Part shown: positions 1-7,601 of the stretch, one piece after another
How positions within the stretch are numbered: position 1 is the first letter of the stretch
Layout: each line of letters starts with the position of its first letter
NCBI RefSeq assembly: GCF_014653945.1
Contig: NZ_BNAU01000001.1
Span: 372,001-436,000 of the forward strand
Length of the DNA: 64,000 nt
Direction of reading: 5' to 3'
DNA from: Amycolatopsis deserti
GTDB taxonomy: Bacteria; Actinomycetota; Actinomycetes; Mycobacteriales; Pseudonocardiaceae
Translations under genes and position numbers: made by a program
The notes under the pieces: generated by a model
Told to the model about the DNA's origin: nothing
Databases searched by the model: none
Seen by the model: only the letters and a program-made list of their open reading frames with translations

Positions 1-455
1 CCGGCCCACACGGGCGCCTGCTCCGGCCCGATTACCTCGATCCGCAGGCCGGGGTCGGCCACCGGCTCGGTGAGGTCGCGGACCAGCGGCGTCCACGCCT
101 CGCCGGCGCGCCAGCCGTCCTCGGCCAGCAGGTCGCGGACCAGCGCACCGGGCGGGGCTTCCAGGGACACCTCGCCCGGCGGCAGGACGCCGTGCGCCAG
201 GTCTTCGGCCAGTTGCCGGGCGAGCTCCTCGTCTCTGAGGGCGTCCGGCGCGACTGTGAGCCGCAGCAGATCCGGTTCGTCGAGCAGCCCGACGGCGACG
301 ATCCGCCCGTCCCGGCGCCAGGTCCGGACCGCCGCGGCCGTGGCCTGCGCGCCGGCGCGCCAGAACCAGCCCAGGTCGCCCGGGTGCAGCTGCACCGGCG
401 CGTCGTCGTGCTGCCACTCCCGCAGCGCGGCCACGGCCTCGGCCAGGATGCTCAT
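1..455 (-). CDS. GNAT-like N-acetyltransferase, partial (runs off the window)
   Basis: The minus-strand frame opens at the ATG at 455 (MSILAEAVAALREW) and continues without a stop past the left edge, so about 151 N-terminal residues are visible. The text (RRDGRIVAVGLLDEPDLLRLTV, then LRDEELARQLAEDL and LLAEDGWRAGEAWTPLVRDL) has the beta-strand and Glu/Leu-rich layout of GNAT acetyltransferases, which move an acetyl group from acetyl-CoA to an amine. The acetyl-CoA loop is not clearly seen, so the family call is a moderate inference and the substrate is unknown. It is divergent from the VOC gene at 529, with 73 bp between them. Confidence 0.6.
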   Translation of the reverse strand, partial: MSILAEAVAALREWQHDDAPVQLHPGDLGWFWRAGAQATAAAVRTWRRDGRIVAVGLLDEPDLLRLTVAPDALRDEELARQLAEDLAHGVLPPGEVSLEAPPGALVRDLLAEDGWRAGEAWTPLVRDLTEPVADPGLRIEVIGPEQAPVWA

Positions 456-515
456 GCCGCTGATCACACACCACCGGGTCAGGGGAGGGCACCCGGTTTT
501 CCGCCGGCGCGTGGT

Positions 516-521
516 TAGGCT
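516..521 (+). promoter_or_regulatory. -10 element (TAGGCT) of a leaderless-type promoter for the VOC gene
   Basis: TAGGCT lies 7 nt before the ATG at 529 and no Shine-Dalgarno sequence is present. This is the geometry of leaderless actinobacterial transcripts, where transcription starts at the start codon. The same arrangement recurs at ten or more starts in this window. Confidence 0.55.
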
Positions 522-528
522 GCGGCGC

Positions 529-864
529 ATGGACCTCTTCGCCGGGATCGCGGTCAGCGACTTCGCCGCCGCGCGCGAGTGGTACGAGCGGCTGTTCGGC
601 GCGGTTGCCTTCGAGCCGAACGACGTCGAGGCGGTGTGGGAGCTGGCCGAGCACCGCTACGTCTACATCGAGCACCGGCCCGAGCACGCGGGCCACGCGC
701 AGCACACGATCTTCGTGGACGACCTGGACGCGGTGGTCGCCGGGATCGCCGAGCGCGGACTGGAACCGGCCCAGCGGGAAACCTACGACAACGGCGTCCG
801 CAAATTCACCTTCCGCGACGCCGACGGAAACGAAATCGGCTTCGGCGGCGCTCCCGAGGGGTGA
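529..864 (+). CDS. VOC (glyoxalase/bleomycin-resistance) superfamily protein
   Basis: This 111-residue protein begins MDLFAGIAVSDFAAAREWYERLFG, the first beta-alpha-beta-beta-beta unit of a VOC fold. It ends with KFTFRDADGNEIGFGG, the typical DPDGNxxEL/F closing strand. One short VOC module normally dimerises to form a metal-dependent active site. A fuller ligand set is not obvious, so enzyme versus binding protein is undecided. The ATG at 529 was chosen because the family starts here and a TAGGCT box sits 7 nt upstream. Longer upstream readings add only low-complexity Arg/Ser text. Confidence 0.85.
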   Translation: MDLFAGIAVSDFAAAREWYERLFGAVAFEPNDVEAVWELAEHRYVYIEHRPEHAGHAQHTIFVDDLDAVVAGIAERGLEPAQRETYDNGVRKFTFRDADGNEIGFGGAPEG

Positions 865-1046
865 GGGCCGGATCGAAGCCTGTTGTGCGGTGTGTTAGTG
901 GCTTCGCGGTCGCCGAGCGCCGTGCCGAAGCCGCCCAGGAGACCGCCGACTGACCCGGCTGGGCGGTCGTCGATCCGGTGCTGCCCGGCGCGACGATGTC
1001 CGCCGGGCTGTCGCCCGGTGAACGGGCCTGCCTGCGATGGCCCGCG
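865..1046. other. Non-coding stretch after the VOC gene
   Basis: I see no convincing gene on either strand. Together with the remnant at 1047-1262 and the gap to 1350 it forms a 486-bp stretch without an intact gene. No strong hairpin with a T-run was found. Confidence 0.4.
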
Positions 1047-1262
1047 CTACAGCATCCCGTAGGCGCGGAACAGCCGGTCGTAGATCGCGCGGATCGTCGC
1101 CTCCTTGCGGGCGTTGTAGTCCATCACGGTGCCGCCGAAGAGGCGGTGCCGGATCGCCTCCGGGCAGTCCGGCCCGAAACACGTGCAGGTTCGCCCGCGG
1201 CCCTCCGCGCCGGCACGTGGTCGTCCTCCGCACACGCGTCGGCGACAGCGACAGATGACGCC
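1047..1262 (-). pseudogene. Possible gene remnant, unidentified
   Basis: The minus frame ends with a protein-like stretch (CTCFGPDCPEAIRHRLFGG, then VMDYNARKEATIRAIYDRLF and AYGML before the stop). Upstream it degenerates into Arg/Gly-rich text without a family signature or a ribosome binding site. An ATG at 1124 would give only 25 residues. Codon composition of the last 45 residues looks coding, the rest does not. I do not recognise the family. It could be the 3' end of a lost gene or a very small real protein. Confidence 0.25.
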
Positions 1263-1350
1263 CGTCGTGGCCAGCCGATGATTTTCCGATGCGCGAGGCA
1301 GTCCCAGCTGTGGAGCAGGATCGGCATGGCCGTCGGCCACCGCCCCGAAG

Positions 1351-2112
1351 CTAGCAGCCCCAGATCCGGCCTTCCAGCGCGTCACCGGCACCGCCTGGGT
1401 CGCCGGCCGCCATGGCGATCGCTGTCATCGCCGCGTCGAAAGCGTCCTCTGTGGACGCCGCGATAGGCCGGAAGCGTTCGGGCAGCGCGGTGACGGCGCG
1501 GGCTCGGGCGGCCCGGTCGCTCTTCGTGACGCCGCCGGTGAACATCCGCGGGTACACCTCGGCCACGAACGGCGGCCGCGGCGGGTCGAACGGCCACACC
1601 CGGAACCCGGCGGCCGCGAGCCGGTGCAGCGCCCGCATCCCGTGCAGCGAACCGCGGCCCACCTGACCCGCCCCGACGAGCTGGAACACCGACTTCGCCG
1701 GATACCCCGCGGCGCGCGCGACCTCCTCGGTGCGCCGGAACTCCTGGCCCGGGCGCAGCCCCGAGTCGGCCTTGCGGGTGCGCCAGAACGGCGGCTCCGG
1801 CTCGGCCAGCCACCGCGCCAGGCCGCGCTCCCGCATCACGGGCGTGAGCGCCTCCCCGGCCAGCGCCGCCCACAGCCCGCGCGCGGTCAGCCCGCGCTCC
1901 CGCAGGTACCAGGCGGGCAACGAGAACGCGAAGTCCATCCCCACGACGAGATCCGGCGTGGCGGTCGCGATCAGCCAGTCGACGACCTCGTCGCGGGTGC
2001 GCCCGTTCTCCAGGCGCACCAGCTCGCCGCCGGCCACCTCGGCCACCCAGATCACCCGCCGCTGCCCGGCCCCGCTCCGCCCGGACCAGTCGACAGCGAC
2101 GACGCGTCCCAT
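1351..2112 (-). CDS. DUF429-family predicted RNase H-fold nuclease
   Basis: This 253-residue protein starts MGRVVAVDWSGRSGAGQRRVIW, the first strand with an acidic residue (VDWSG) typical of DUF429 and RNase H-like folds. A second acidic strand follows (DLVVGMDFAFSLP), then AEVYPRMFTGG and a C-terminal EDAFDAAMTAIAMA helix. Family function is undefined; nuclease activity is predicted from the fold and not shown. The ATG at 2112 matches the conserved start of the family. The first 61 bp overlap the 3' end of the upstream membrane-protein gene on the same strand, an unusually long same-strand overlap that suggests coupled translation. Confidence 0.75.
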   Translation of the reverse strand: MGRVVAVDWSGRSGAGQRRVIWVAEVAGGELVRLENGRTRDEVVDWLIATATPDLVVGMDFAFSLPAWYLRERGLTARGLWAALAGEALTPVMRERGLARWLAEPEPPFWRTRKADSGLRPGQEFRRTEEVARAAGYPAKSVFQLVGAGQVGRGSLHGMRALHRLAAAGFRVWPFDPPRPPFVAEVYPRMFTGGVTKSDRAARARAVTALPERFRPIAASTEDAFDAAMTAIAMAAGDPGGAGDALEGRIWGC

Positions 2113-2540
2113 GTCCAGATCGTGGCACGCCGCACCGCGCGCACTCCCAGGTAGGCCAGCAACCCGAACGGCGACAGCAGGATCGTCAGCACCAGGATCG
2201 GCGCCAGGAACGCGTGCCGCACACCCCGCTCCCGCGCGTCGAAGTACATCCAGCGGCCGATGAACAGGTCGAAGGCGATCAGGTGCGCCCAGATCGCCGC
2301 CGCGCCCCCGGGGGTGCCCAGGAACGCCCGCAGTGTCTCCAGGTCCGGGCGGCTCACCACCGACCACAGCGTGCCGAAGTCGCCGACCGCGAACACGGTG
2401 TAGATCGCCAGGGGCGGCAGGACGATCCACGGTGAGGCGATGATCCGCCGTGTCACCGACCACCCCGGCGCGAGGATCATCAGCGCCCAGAACGGCGCGG
2501 CCAGGTAGAAGGTGATCTGGAGCAGGCCCGTCGTGCTCAC
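2052..2540 (-). CDS. ABA4-like (DUF4281) integral membrane protein
   Basis: This 162-residue protein has about four membrane segments and the signature WAHLIAFDLFIGRWMYFDAR seen in ABA4-like proteins. Plant ABA4 acts in neoxanthin formation; the bacterial relatives have no established role. The GTG at 2540 overlaps the stop of the upstream membrane gene by 4 bp (GTGA). The C-terminal 20 residues (DASSLSTGPGGAGPGSGG) lie inside the overlap with the DUF429 gene and look like an extension beyond the conserved family end. Confidence 0.75.
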   Translation of the reverse strand: MSTTGLLQITFYLAAPFWALMILAPGWSVTRRIIASPWIVLPPLAIYTVFAVGDFGTLWSVVSRPDLETLRAFLGTPGGAAAIWAHLIAFDLFIGRWMYFDARERGVRHAFLAPILVLTILLSPFGLLAYLGVRAVRRATIWTWDASSLSTGPGGAGPGSGG

Positions 2541-3496
2541 GCGACGCTCACCTCCGCACGCCGGCGCTCGCCGGCCAGCGACCAGGACGCGCCCGCCGCG
2601 ACGGCGACGACCAGCCCGGCCAGCGCCAGCAACGTCCAGCCGTCGGGGTGGATCAACGGCTGCCCGCGCAGCGCCTGCCAGGTCACCAGCGCGACCACGC
2701 CGGCATAGCCGAACCCCGCCACGGCCACCAGCCGCGTCCGCACGACGCCGGACCGCAGGCGGACGAACCGCCGGGCCAGCACGGTCAGCAGCAGCGCGAA
2801 CAGCGGCAGCACCTGCAGCGCGTGCATGCCGACGAAGTGGGGGATCCGCAGGTCGCCCCCGGTCGTGCTCCACCCGGTGATCGGCATGCCCGGCCCGCCG
2901 TCGGCCACGCCCACGCTGTGCGCGCCGACGAAGCCTTCGAACGTGCCGTCCCGCATCGACCGCGCCTGCTCGTCGGTCGGGCCGACCATCAGCGCGCCGA
3001 GCCCGATCCCGGCCAGCGACACGACCGCGCCGAGCCGGATCGCCCACCGCGCCGCGGGATCGGCGATCTCCGTGCGCAGCAGCAGGATCGTGAGCACGAG
3101 CGTGGCCGTCCACAGCGTCGCGATCGAGACGCCCATGATCGTGAACAGGGTGGCGTCGAACGCGGTCGCGGCGTTGAAGTGGCTCGCCCGGCCGCGGATC
3201 ACCTGCAGCACGATGATCGCGTACTCGGCCAGCACGATCATGGCGATCGCGGTGGACACGAGGGCGGCCAGGCGCCGTCCCCGGCGCAGGAGCGTGAGCA
3301 GCCACGCCCAGGTCACGCAGTACACCGCGATCGAGATCGCGAACTTCAGCGGCTTGAGCCAGATCGGCGCGCCGAGCAGGACCCGGTCGTCGAGCACCAG
3401 GCCGGCCAGCGACACCGCGGTCATGTCGGCCATGAGCCCGGCGGTCCACATCATCGGGCGGTGCCAGGCCGAGACCCGGTCGAGCAGGGTTGTCAT
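2537..3496 (-). CDS. Multi-pass integral membrane protein, function unknown
   Basis: This 319-residue protein has around eight hydrophobic segments. Polar landmarks include WLKPLKFAISIAVY near residue 47, RASHFNAATAFDATLFTIMG in the middle, a periplasmic-type loop with GPTDEQARSMRDG, and PHFVGMHALQVLP with two His residues. Homologues are common in actinobacteria without an assigned role. The start at 3496 is preceded by GGGAGGAG at good spacing. It leads a three-gene unit with the ABA4-like and DUF429 genes. A palindromic, AT-rich control region at 3514-3552 precedes it. Confidence 0.7.
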   Translation of the reverse strand: MTTLLDRVSAWHRPMMWTAGLMADMTAVSLAGLVLDDRVLLGAPIWLKPLKFAISIAVYCVTWAWLLTLLRRGRRLAALVSTAIAMIVLAEYAIIVLQVIRGRASHFNAATAFDATLFTIMGVSIATLWTATLVLTILLLRTEIADPAARWAIRLGAVVSLAGIGLGALMVGPTDEQARSMRDGTFEGFVGAHSVGVADGGPGMPITGWSTTGGDLRIPHFVGMHALQVLPLFALLLTVLARRFVRLRSGVVRTRLVAVAGFGYAGVVALVTWQALRGQPLIHPDGWTLLALAGLVVAVAAGASWSLAGERRRAEVSVA

Positions 3497-3513
3497 GGTT
3501 TCTCCTCCCAGTC

Positions 3514-3552
3514 GGATAGCTTCACTATCTACTATGGGAAGCTACGCTATCC
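3514..3552. promoter_or_regulatory. Nested inverted repeats, candidate TetR-type operator/promoter
   Basis: GGATAGC (3514-3520) and GCTATCC (3546-3552) form an outer inverted repeat. Inside it, AGCTTC (3519-3524) pairs with GAAGCT (3538-3543), and GATAG (3515-3519) with CTATC (3525-3529). The region is far more AT-rich than its surroundings and lies directly upstream of the membrane-gene start at 3496. It probably holds that promoter and a repressor site. No regulator gene is adjacent. Confidence 0.5.
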
Positions 3553-3581
3553 ATACTGAGGGAGTCCACAGGAAAAACCGG

Positions 3582-4430
3582 TCAGGGCAGCAGTGCCTCG
3601 CCGAGTTCGCGCCAGTACGGCCGCGCCGTCGAGCCCGGCGCGACGCCGATGACCTGCACCGCGACGTGATCCGCGCCCGCCGCCACGTGCCGGCGCAGCT
3701 TGTCGACGATGGTGGCGGTGTCGCCCCAGAACACCAGGTCGTCGACGATCCGGTCGCTGCCGCCGCCGGCGAGGTCGTCCTCGGTGTAGCCCAGCCGCCG
3801 GAACTTCGCGATGTTGTACGGCGTGGTCAGGTAGGTGTGCAGGTGTTCCCGCGCGACCGCCCGGGCCGTCGCCGGGTCGGTCGCGAACAGCACGGCGTGC
3901 TCGACGGCGAGGAACGCGTCCGGGCCGAGGATCTCGCGTGCCTGGGCGGTGTGCTCGACGTTGACGTGGTAGGTCTGCGCGCCCGCGGCCCGGTCGCGCG
4001 CGAGCTCCAGCATCTTCGGCCCGTAGGCGGCCAGGATGCGGCGGATCGGGGCCGCGGACTCCCGCGCGTCCAGCTCGTCGAGGTACTCGCGCAGGGCGGC
4101 CAGCGGTTTCACGCCCGGGTGGGGCGTGCCGCCGAACCCGAGGCCGAGAACGTGCCGGCCGGGATAGGCATCGGCCAGCAGGGCGGCCGCGCCGTGGGCC
4201 GAGGCCGCGGGGTGCGACCAGATCTGCGCGATGCCGTTGAGGACGCGCAGCCGCTCGGTGGCCGCCAGCAGGACGGCGGCCTGTGTGAACGCCTCGCGCC
4301 CGCCGACCTCGGGAAACCAGACGGCGCGCCAGCCTTGTTCCTCCAGTTCCCGGACGGACTCGCGCATCACCGCGGCCGGCTGGTGTTCGAAGTCGAACGT
4401 GTAGATCCCGAAGGTGCCCAGGTCATTCAT
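3582..4430 (-). CDS. LLM-class F420-dependent oxidoreductase (TIGR03620-type)
   Basis: This 282-residue TIM-barrel protein starts MNDLGTFGIYTFDFEHQPAA. It carries LRVLNGIAQIWSHPAASAHGAAALLADAYPGRHVLGLGFGG in two blocks, the pattern of the MSMEG_4141-like branch of luciferase-like monooxygenases that use coenzyme F420. The substrate is unknown. GATACT ends 7 nt upstream of the ATG, suggesting a leaderless transcript of its own, and the box lies inside an inverted repeat (4433-4456). An ArsR regulator is encoded just upstream on the same strand and may control it. Confidence 0.8.
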   Translation of the reverse strand: MNDLGTFGIYTFDFEHQPAAVMRESVRELEEQGWRAVWFPEVGGREAFTQAAVLLAATERLRVLNGIAQIWSHPAASAHGAAALLADAYPGRHVLGLGFGGTPHPGVKPLAALREYLDELDARESAAPIRRILAAYGPKMLELARDRAAGAQTYHVNVEHTAQAREILGPDAFLAVEHAVLFATDPATARAVAREHLHTYLTTPYNIAKFRRLGYTEDDLAGGGSDRIVDDLVFWGDTATIVDKLRRHVAAGADHVAVQVIGVAPGSTARPYWRELGEALLP

Positions 4431-4432
4431 GG

Positions 4433-4456
4433 ATCGAAGTATCGCAGATTTTCGAT
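4433..4456. promoter_or_regulatory. Inverted repeat ATCGAA-N12-TTCGAT over the -10 of the F420 oxidoreductase gene
   Basis: ATCGAA (4433-4438) and TTCGAT (4451-4456) flank and overlap a GATACT -10 box on the minus strand (4443-4438), 7 nt before the ATG at 4430. It is a plausible operator for the ArsR protein encoded at 4500-4832. Confidence 0.45.
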
Positions 4457-4499
4457 ATGACTGGCGAGCGGCCTCCCGTGCGGGGGAGCGGGGGTGTCG

Positions 4500-4832
4500 C
4501 TAGAGGGTCTGGCCGAGCATCGCGACCAGCTCGGCGATGCGCTGCTCGTCGCGCTTGTAGTGGGTCCACTTGCCGACCCGGGTGGCGCGCACCAGGCCGG
4601 CGCGCTGCAGCTCGGCCAGGTACGCCGACACCGTCGACTGCGCCAGCCCCGCCTTGGCCTGGATGTGGCTCACGCACACCCCGACCTCGGCCGGATCGGC
4701 GATCGCCTGGTCCATCGGGAAGTGCCGCTCGGGCTCGCGCAGCCAGGACAGCAGCTGCAGGCGCACCGGGTTCGACAGCGCCCGCAACGCGCGGACGACG
4801 TCGGGGTCCGGGGTGACCGCGGCTTCCGTCAT
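4500..4832 (-). CDS. ArsR-family transcriptional regulator
   Basis: This 110-residue winged-helix protein has LRALSNPVRLQLLSWLREPE as its first helices and a recognition helix within GLAQSTVSAYLAELQRAGLV, followed by the wing RVGKWTHYKRDE. Two Cys/His-like residues are present (VCVSHIQ) but no CxC metal site. It is probably a non-metal ArsR relative. The ATG at 4832 was chosen because TAACCT ends 7 nt upstream (leaderless type). It likely regulates itself and the F420 oxidoreductase gene 69 bp downstream. Confidence 0.85.
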   Translation of the reverse strand: MTEAAVTPDPDVVRALRALSNPVRLQLLSWLREPERHFPMDQAIADPAEVGVCVSHIQAKAGLAQSTVSAYLAELQRAGLVRATRVGKWTHYKRDEQRIAELVAMLGQTL

Positions 4833-4839
4833 GACGTCC

Positions 4840-4845
4840 AGGTTA
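4840..4845 (-). promoter_or_regulatory. -10 element (TAACCT) of the arsR leaderless-type promoter
   Basis: TAACCT on the minus strand is separated from the ATG at 4832 by 7 nt (ggacgtc). There is no Shine-Dalgarno sequence. Confidence 0.5.
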
Positions 4846-4858
4846 TCCGGCGCCACCG

Positions 4859-5218
4859 TCATCCCGGGCCATCGGGATGGGCCAGGTCGTAGGCGCGGGA
4901 GAGCTTCTGGGGGACCACCATCCGCCACGCGTCCACGACGAGCTCGCGGGCCTCGGCCGGCTCCAGCGCGGCGAGCTCGGCGCCGACCCAGTTGAACCGC
5001 ATGTCCGACGCCGACGGCAGCCGGAACTTGTGCGGCTCACCGGCGACGAGCGCGGCCCGCTCCTCCTTGGGGAACGCGAACTCCATCACCGTCTCGTCGA
5101 GGGAGAACGCGACGTAGACGATCTGCCCGACCCGGAACTTCAACCGGCCGCGCACGTAGACCGGATAGGAACGCTCGAGCTGCGAGCCCAGCGCGCGGAC
5201 ATCGTCGAGCACCGCCAT
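4859..5218 (-). CDS. MmcQ/YjbR-family protein
   Basis: This 119-residue protein starts MAVLDDVRALGSQLERSY and contains RGRLKFRVGQIVYVAFSLDE and FPKEERAALVAGEPHKFRLP, the alpha/beta layout of YjbR/MmcQ proteins, a double-wing fold sometimes annotated as DNA-binding. Function is unestablished. The ATG at 5218 was preferred over one 15 bp upstream because GGGAGGTG sits at correct spacing before it. The C-terminus (DLAHPDGPG) ends 26 bp before arsR. Confidence 0.75.
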   Translation of the reverse strand: MAVLDDVRALGSQLERSYPVYVRGRLKFRVGQIVYVAFSLDETVMEFAFPKEERAALVAGEPHKFRLPSASDMRFNWVGAELAALEPAEARELVVDAWRMVVPQKLSRAYDLAHPDGPG

Positions 5219-5264
5219 CGGCACCTCCCTCACCCGACGACACCAGTGTGCCCCCGATCCGGAA

Positions 5265-6248
5265 CTACGCCGGCGCGGGCGGGTTCCGGCGCGCCTTGAT
5301 GCGCGCGTGCGGCAGCTCCGGCGCCGGCAGCCGGGACACTGCGCCCCGGTAGCCCTCGACCCGGCCGAACTGCTCGGACTCCGCCTGCCAGGCCTCCCGG
5401 TAAGCGGCGATCTCCTCGTGGCTGCGGCCCACGAAGTTCCACCACATCACGATCTCCTCGGCGAACGGCGTGCCGCCGAGCAGGAGGACCCGGGCCGGGC
5501 CGCTGCCGTCGTTGACCAGCTCCAGCTCGGCGGCGCCGGGCGCGAGGTAGGCCAGGTCGCCGTTGCCCAGCTTCGTGCCCGCGACGGTGACCCCGCCGAG
5601 GTCCTGCAGCACACCGTGCTCGAAGGCCGGGTCGACGTCCAGCACGACGCGCGCGCCGGGGTCGAGGGTCAGTTCGGCGCCGAGCAGGGGCGTGAACGCC
5701 GGGACCGGCGAGGTGCTGCCGGCGAGGCTGCCCAGGAAGACGCGCACGGCCGCGCCGGGCAGCTCGACCACCGGGGGCGCGTGGTGGCGGAAGTCCCGCG
5801 CGGTGTGCCGGTGCTCGTCCGGCAGCGCGATCCACAGCTGGACGCCGTGCAGCGTCGTGGTGTCCGGTGTGGACACCTCCGAGTGCGCGATGCCGTGCCC
5901 GCCGGTCATCAGGTTCAGCTCGCCGGGCCGGACCAGCGCGTGCGTGCCGAGACTGTCCCGGTGCTCGATCTCGCCGCTGAACAGCCAGCTCGCCGTCTGC
6001 AACCCGGTGTGCGGGTGCGGCGCGACGTCCATCCCGCCGGTGGCCGTGACGTCCTCGGGGCCGTAGTGGTCGGCGAAGCACCACGCGCCGATCAGCGACC
6101 GCTGCCGCTGCGGCAGCGTCCGGCGCACCCGTATCGCGCGCGGCCCGCCCAGCGGGACGTCCCGCGGCGTCAGCACGGTCACGGTGCGCGCCGCCGCGGG
6201 ACGGTCCCCGCACACCAGCTCGGCGGGGTCCGCCTCGACGTTGCTCAT
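5265..6248 (-). CDS. Pirin-family bicupin protein
   Basis: This 327-residue protein has the pirin signature in the first cupin: APHPHTGLQTASWLFSGEIE, then GELNLMTGGHGIAHSE, supplying the His/His/His/Glu metal site. The second cupin begins around residue 180 and ends VMWWNFVGRSHEEI, also a family hallmark. Pirins are Fe-dependent proteins reported as quercetinases or transcription cofactors; no specific role can be assigned here. The ATG at 6248 is preceded by AGGATGAGG. Confidence 0.9.
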   Translation of the reverse strand: MSNVEADPAELVCGDRPAAARTVTVLTPRDVPLGGPRAIRVRRTLPQRQRSLIGAWCFADHYGPEDVTATGGMDVAPHPHTGLQTASWLFSGEIEHRDSLGTHALVRPGELNLMTGGHGIAHSEVSTPDTTTLHGVQLWIALPDEHRHTARDFRHHAPPVVELPGAAVRVFLGSLAGSTSPVPAFTPLLGAELTLDPGARVVLDVDPAFEHGVLQDLGGVTVAGTKLGNGDLAYLAPGAAELELVNDGSGPARVLLLGGTPFAEEIVMWWNFVGRSHEEIAAYREAWQAESEQFGRVEGYRGAVSRLPAPELPHARIKARRNPPAPA

Positions 6249-6273
6249 GGCCTCATCCTGCCACCCGCGGCGC

Positions 6274-6732
6274 TCAGCGGGCGTCGGCGCGGGGACGGCC
6301 GGCCGAAAGCGGGAACAGGCCGAGCACGATCATCCCGACGCCCAGGCCCAGGTGCAGCCAGTTGTCGGCGCTGTTCACCGGCACGAAGTTGGCCGCCGAG
6401 CCGTGGTCGATGAGCAGGCCGTAGAGCCACAGCGCCAGGTAGACGACCCCGCCGCCGAGGAGGAACGCGCGGGCGCCGCGCGCGGTGCGGGCCAGCACCA
6501 GCCCGGCGATGCCGAACAGCAGGTGGACCAGGTTGTGCAGCACGGACACCGCGAACACGCCGAGCAGCAGCGCGCCCGAGTGGTGGCCGGCGAAGCCGAG
6601 CCGGTCGTAGTTCGTGGTCAGCCCGGGGATGAACCCGGCGATCCCGACCAGCAGGAACACCACGGCGACGACCGCGGCGAGGATCTGGGTGACGGTGCGG
6701 GCGGTGCCCGCGGCGGTGGGGGTGTGCGACAT
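6274..6732 (-). CDS. DUF4383 membrane protein
   Basis: This 152-residue protein has four membrane helices and the family motif HNLVHLLFGIAGL in helix two to three, with FVPVNSADNWLHLGLGVGMIVLG near the C-terminus. GGGAGG precedes the ATG at 6732. DUF4383 proteins are widespread in actinobacteria and have no known function. It sits between the pirin gene and a carboxymuconolactone-decarboxylase-like gene on the same strand; 53 bp separate it from the latter. Confidence 0.85.
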   Translation of the reverse strand: MSHTPTAAGTARTVTQILAAVVAVVFLLVGIAGFIPGLTTNYDRLGFAGHHSGALLLGVFAVSVLHNLVHLLFGIAGLVLARTARGARAFLLGGGVVYLALWLYGLLIDHGSAANFVPVNSADNWLHLGLGVGMIVLGLFPLSAGRPRADAR

Positions 6733-6785
6733 GGTCCGGCCTCCCGGCGGTGGGTTCGCGGGGTGGCTTCCCGGCCGCGCGCGGT

Positions 6786-7601
6786 CTAACCGTCGGCGAG
6801 GGCGCGCAGGCCGGTGTCGAAGGTGCTCAGCGCTGCCCCGACGGCGGCGGCGACGGTGACCTCGAAGATCTCGTCCTCGGTGGCGGGCAGCTTCGCGATG
6901 TCCGCGTCGGTGATCCGGTGGGAGGCCTCCCGAACCAGGGCCGTGTAGGGGCGCCACGGTTCGGGTGCGCCGACCTCGGCGGCCAGCCGCAGCGACGGCG
7001 GGGTGACGGCCGGCGCCTCGAACACCGCGTGCCGCAGGTTCGCGACCGGCTCGCCGAGGTCGGTGCGGTCGCCGCCGGCCAGGAGGAAGGCCGGGAACCG
7101 GTAGCCGAACCGATGCAGCGCACGGGTCCCGGTGTGCAGCTGGTCGCCACGCAGCACGAACCCGAACGCGTTCGCCAGCCGGTTCACGATGTTCCACACC
7201 AGATCGACGTGCAGCGCCTCCCGCACGGCCTGCTCCGGCAGTGCCGGACGGGCCGCCTCACCGGTCTGCGTCCGGTCGAGGAACGCGCGAACCCGTGCCA
7301 GCTCGGGTCGCGGGTCCACGGGTTCGCCGTCCCCGGCGATGCGGACCAGCTCGGCGTGCGAGTCGAGGCAGAACGGGCAGCGGTGCAGGCGGGCGGTCGT
7401 CATCGCGAGGTACTCCCGCTCGGCGGGGGTCCAGAAGGACGGGCCGCGCATCGCGGGGGCGGTGATCGCCAGCAGGGGACGGGCGAAGAAGTCCGGCCGG
7501 TACAGCAGGGTCCGGACGATGTCCGGCGCGTCCCGCCCGGTCGCGGCGAAGAACAACCGCGCCCGCAACCGGTGGCCGTGGTCGAGGATGGACAGTCTCA
7601 T
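6786..7601 (-). CDS. Carboxymuconolactone decarboxylase/AhpD-like protein
   Basis: This 271-residue helical protein contains RCPFCLDSH at residues 74-82 (Cys75, Cys78, His82), the redox CxxC-x3-H motif of AhpD-like peroxidase partners. A second helical part includes [19 protein letters not shown]. The family covers peroxiredoxin reductases and decarboxylases; the CxxC motif favours a redox role. The ATG at 7601 overlaps the sigma-factor stop by 4 bp (ATGA), so it is translated with the upstream ECF gene and is a likely functional partner. Confidence 0.8.
   Translation of the reverse strand: MRLSILDHGHRLRARLFFAATGRDAPDIVRTLLYRPDFFARPLLAITAPAMRGPSFWTPAEREYLAMTTARLHRCPFCLDSHAELVRIAGDGEPVDPRPELARVRAFLDRTQTGEAARPALPEQAVREALHVDLVWNIVNRLANAFGFVLRGDQLHTGTRALHRFGYRFPAFLLAGGDRTDLGEPVANLRHAVFEAPAVTPPSLRLAAEVGAPEPWRPYTALVREASHRITDADIAKLPATEDEIFEVTVAAAVGAALSTFDTGLRALADG

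Noticed and set aside
1047-1262. WhiB- or zinc-ribbon-type protein suggested by clustered Cys residues
   Set aside because: The Cys spacing does not fit WhiB, and the upstream part is not protein-like; kept only as an unidentified remnant.
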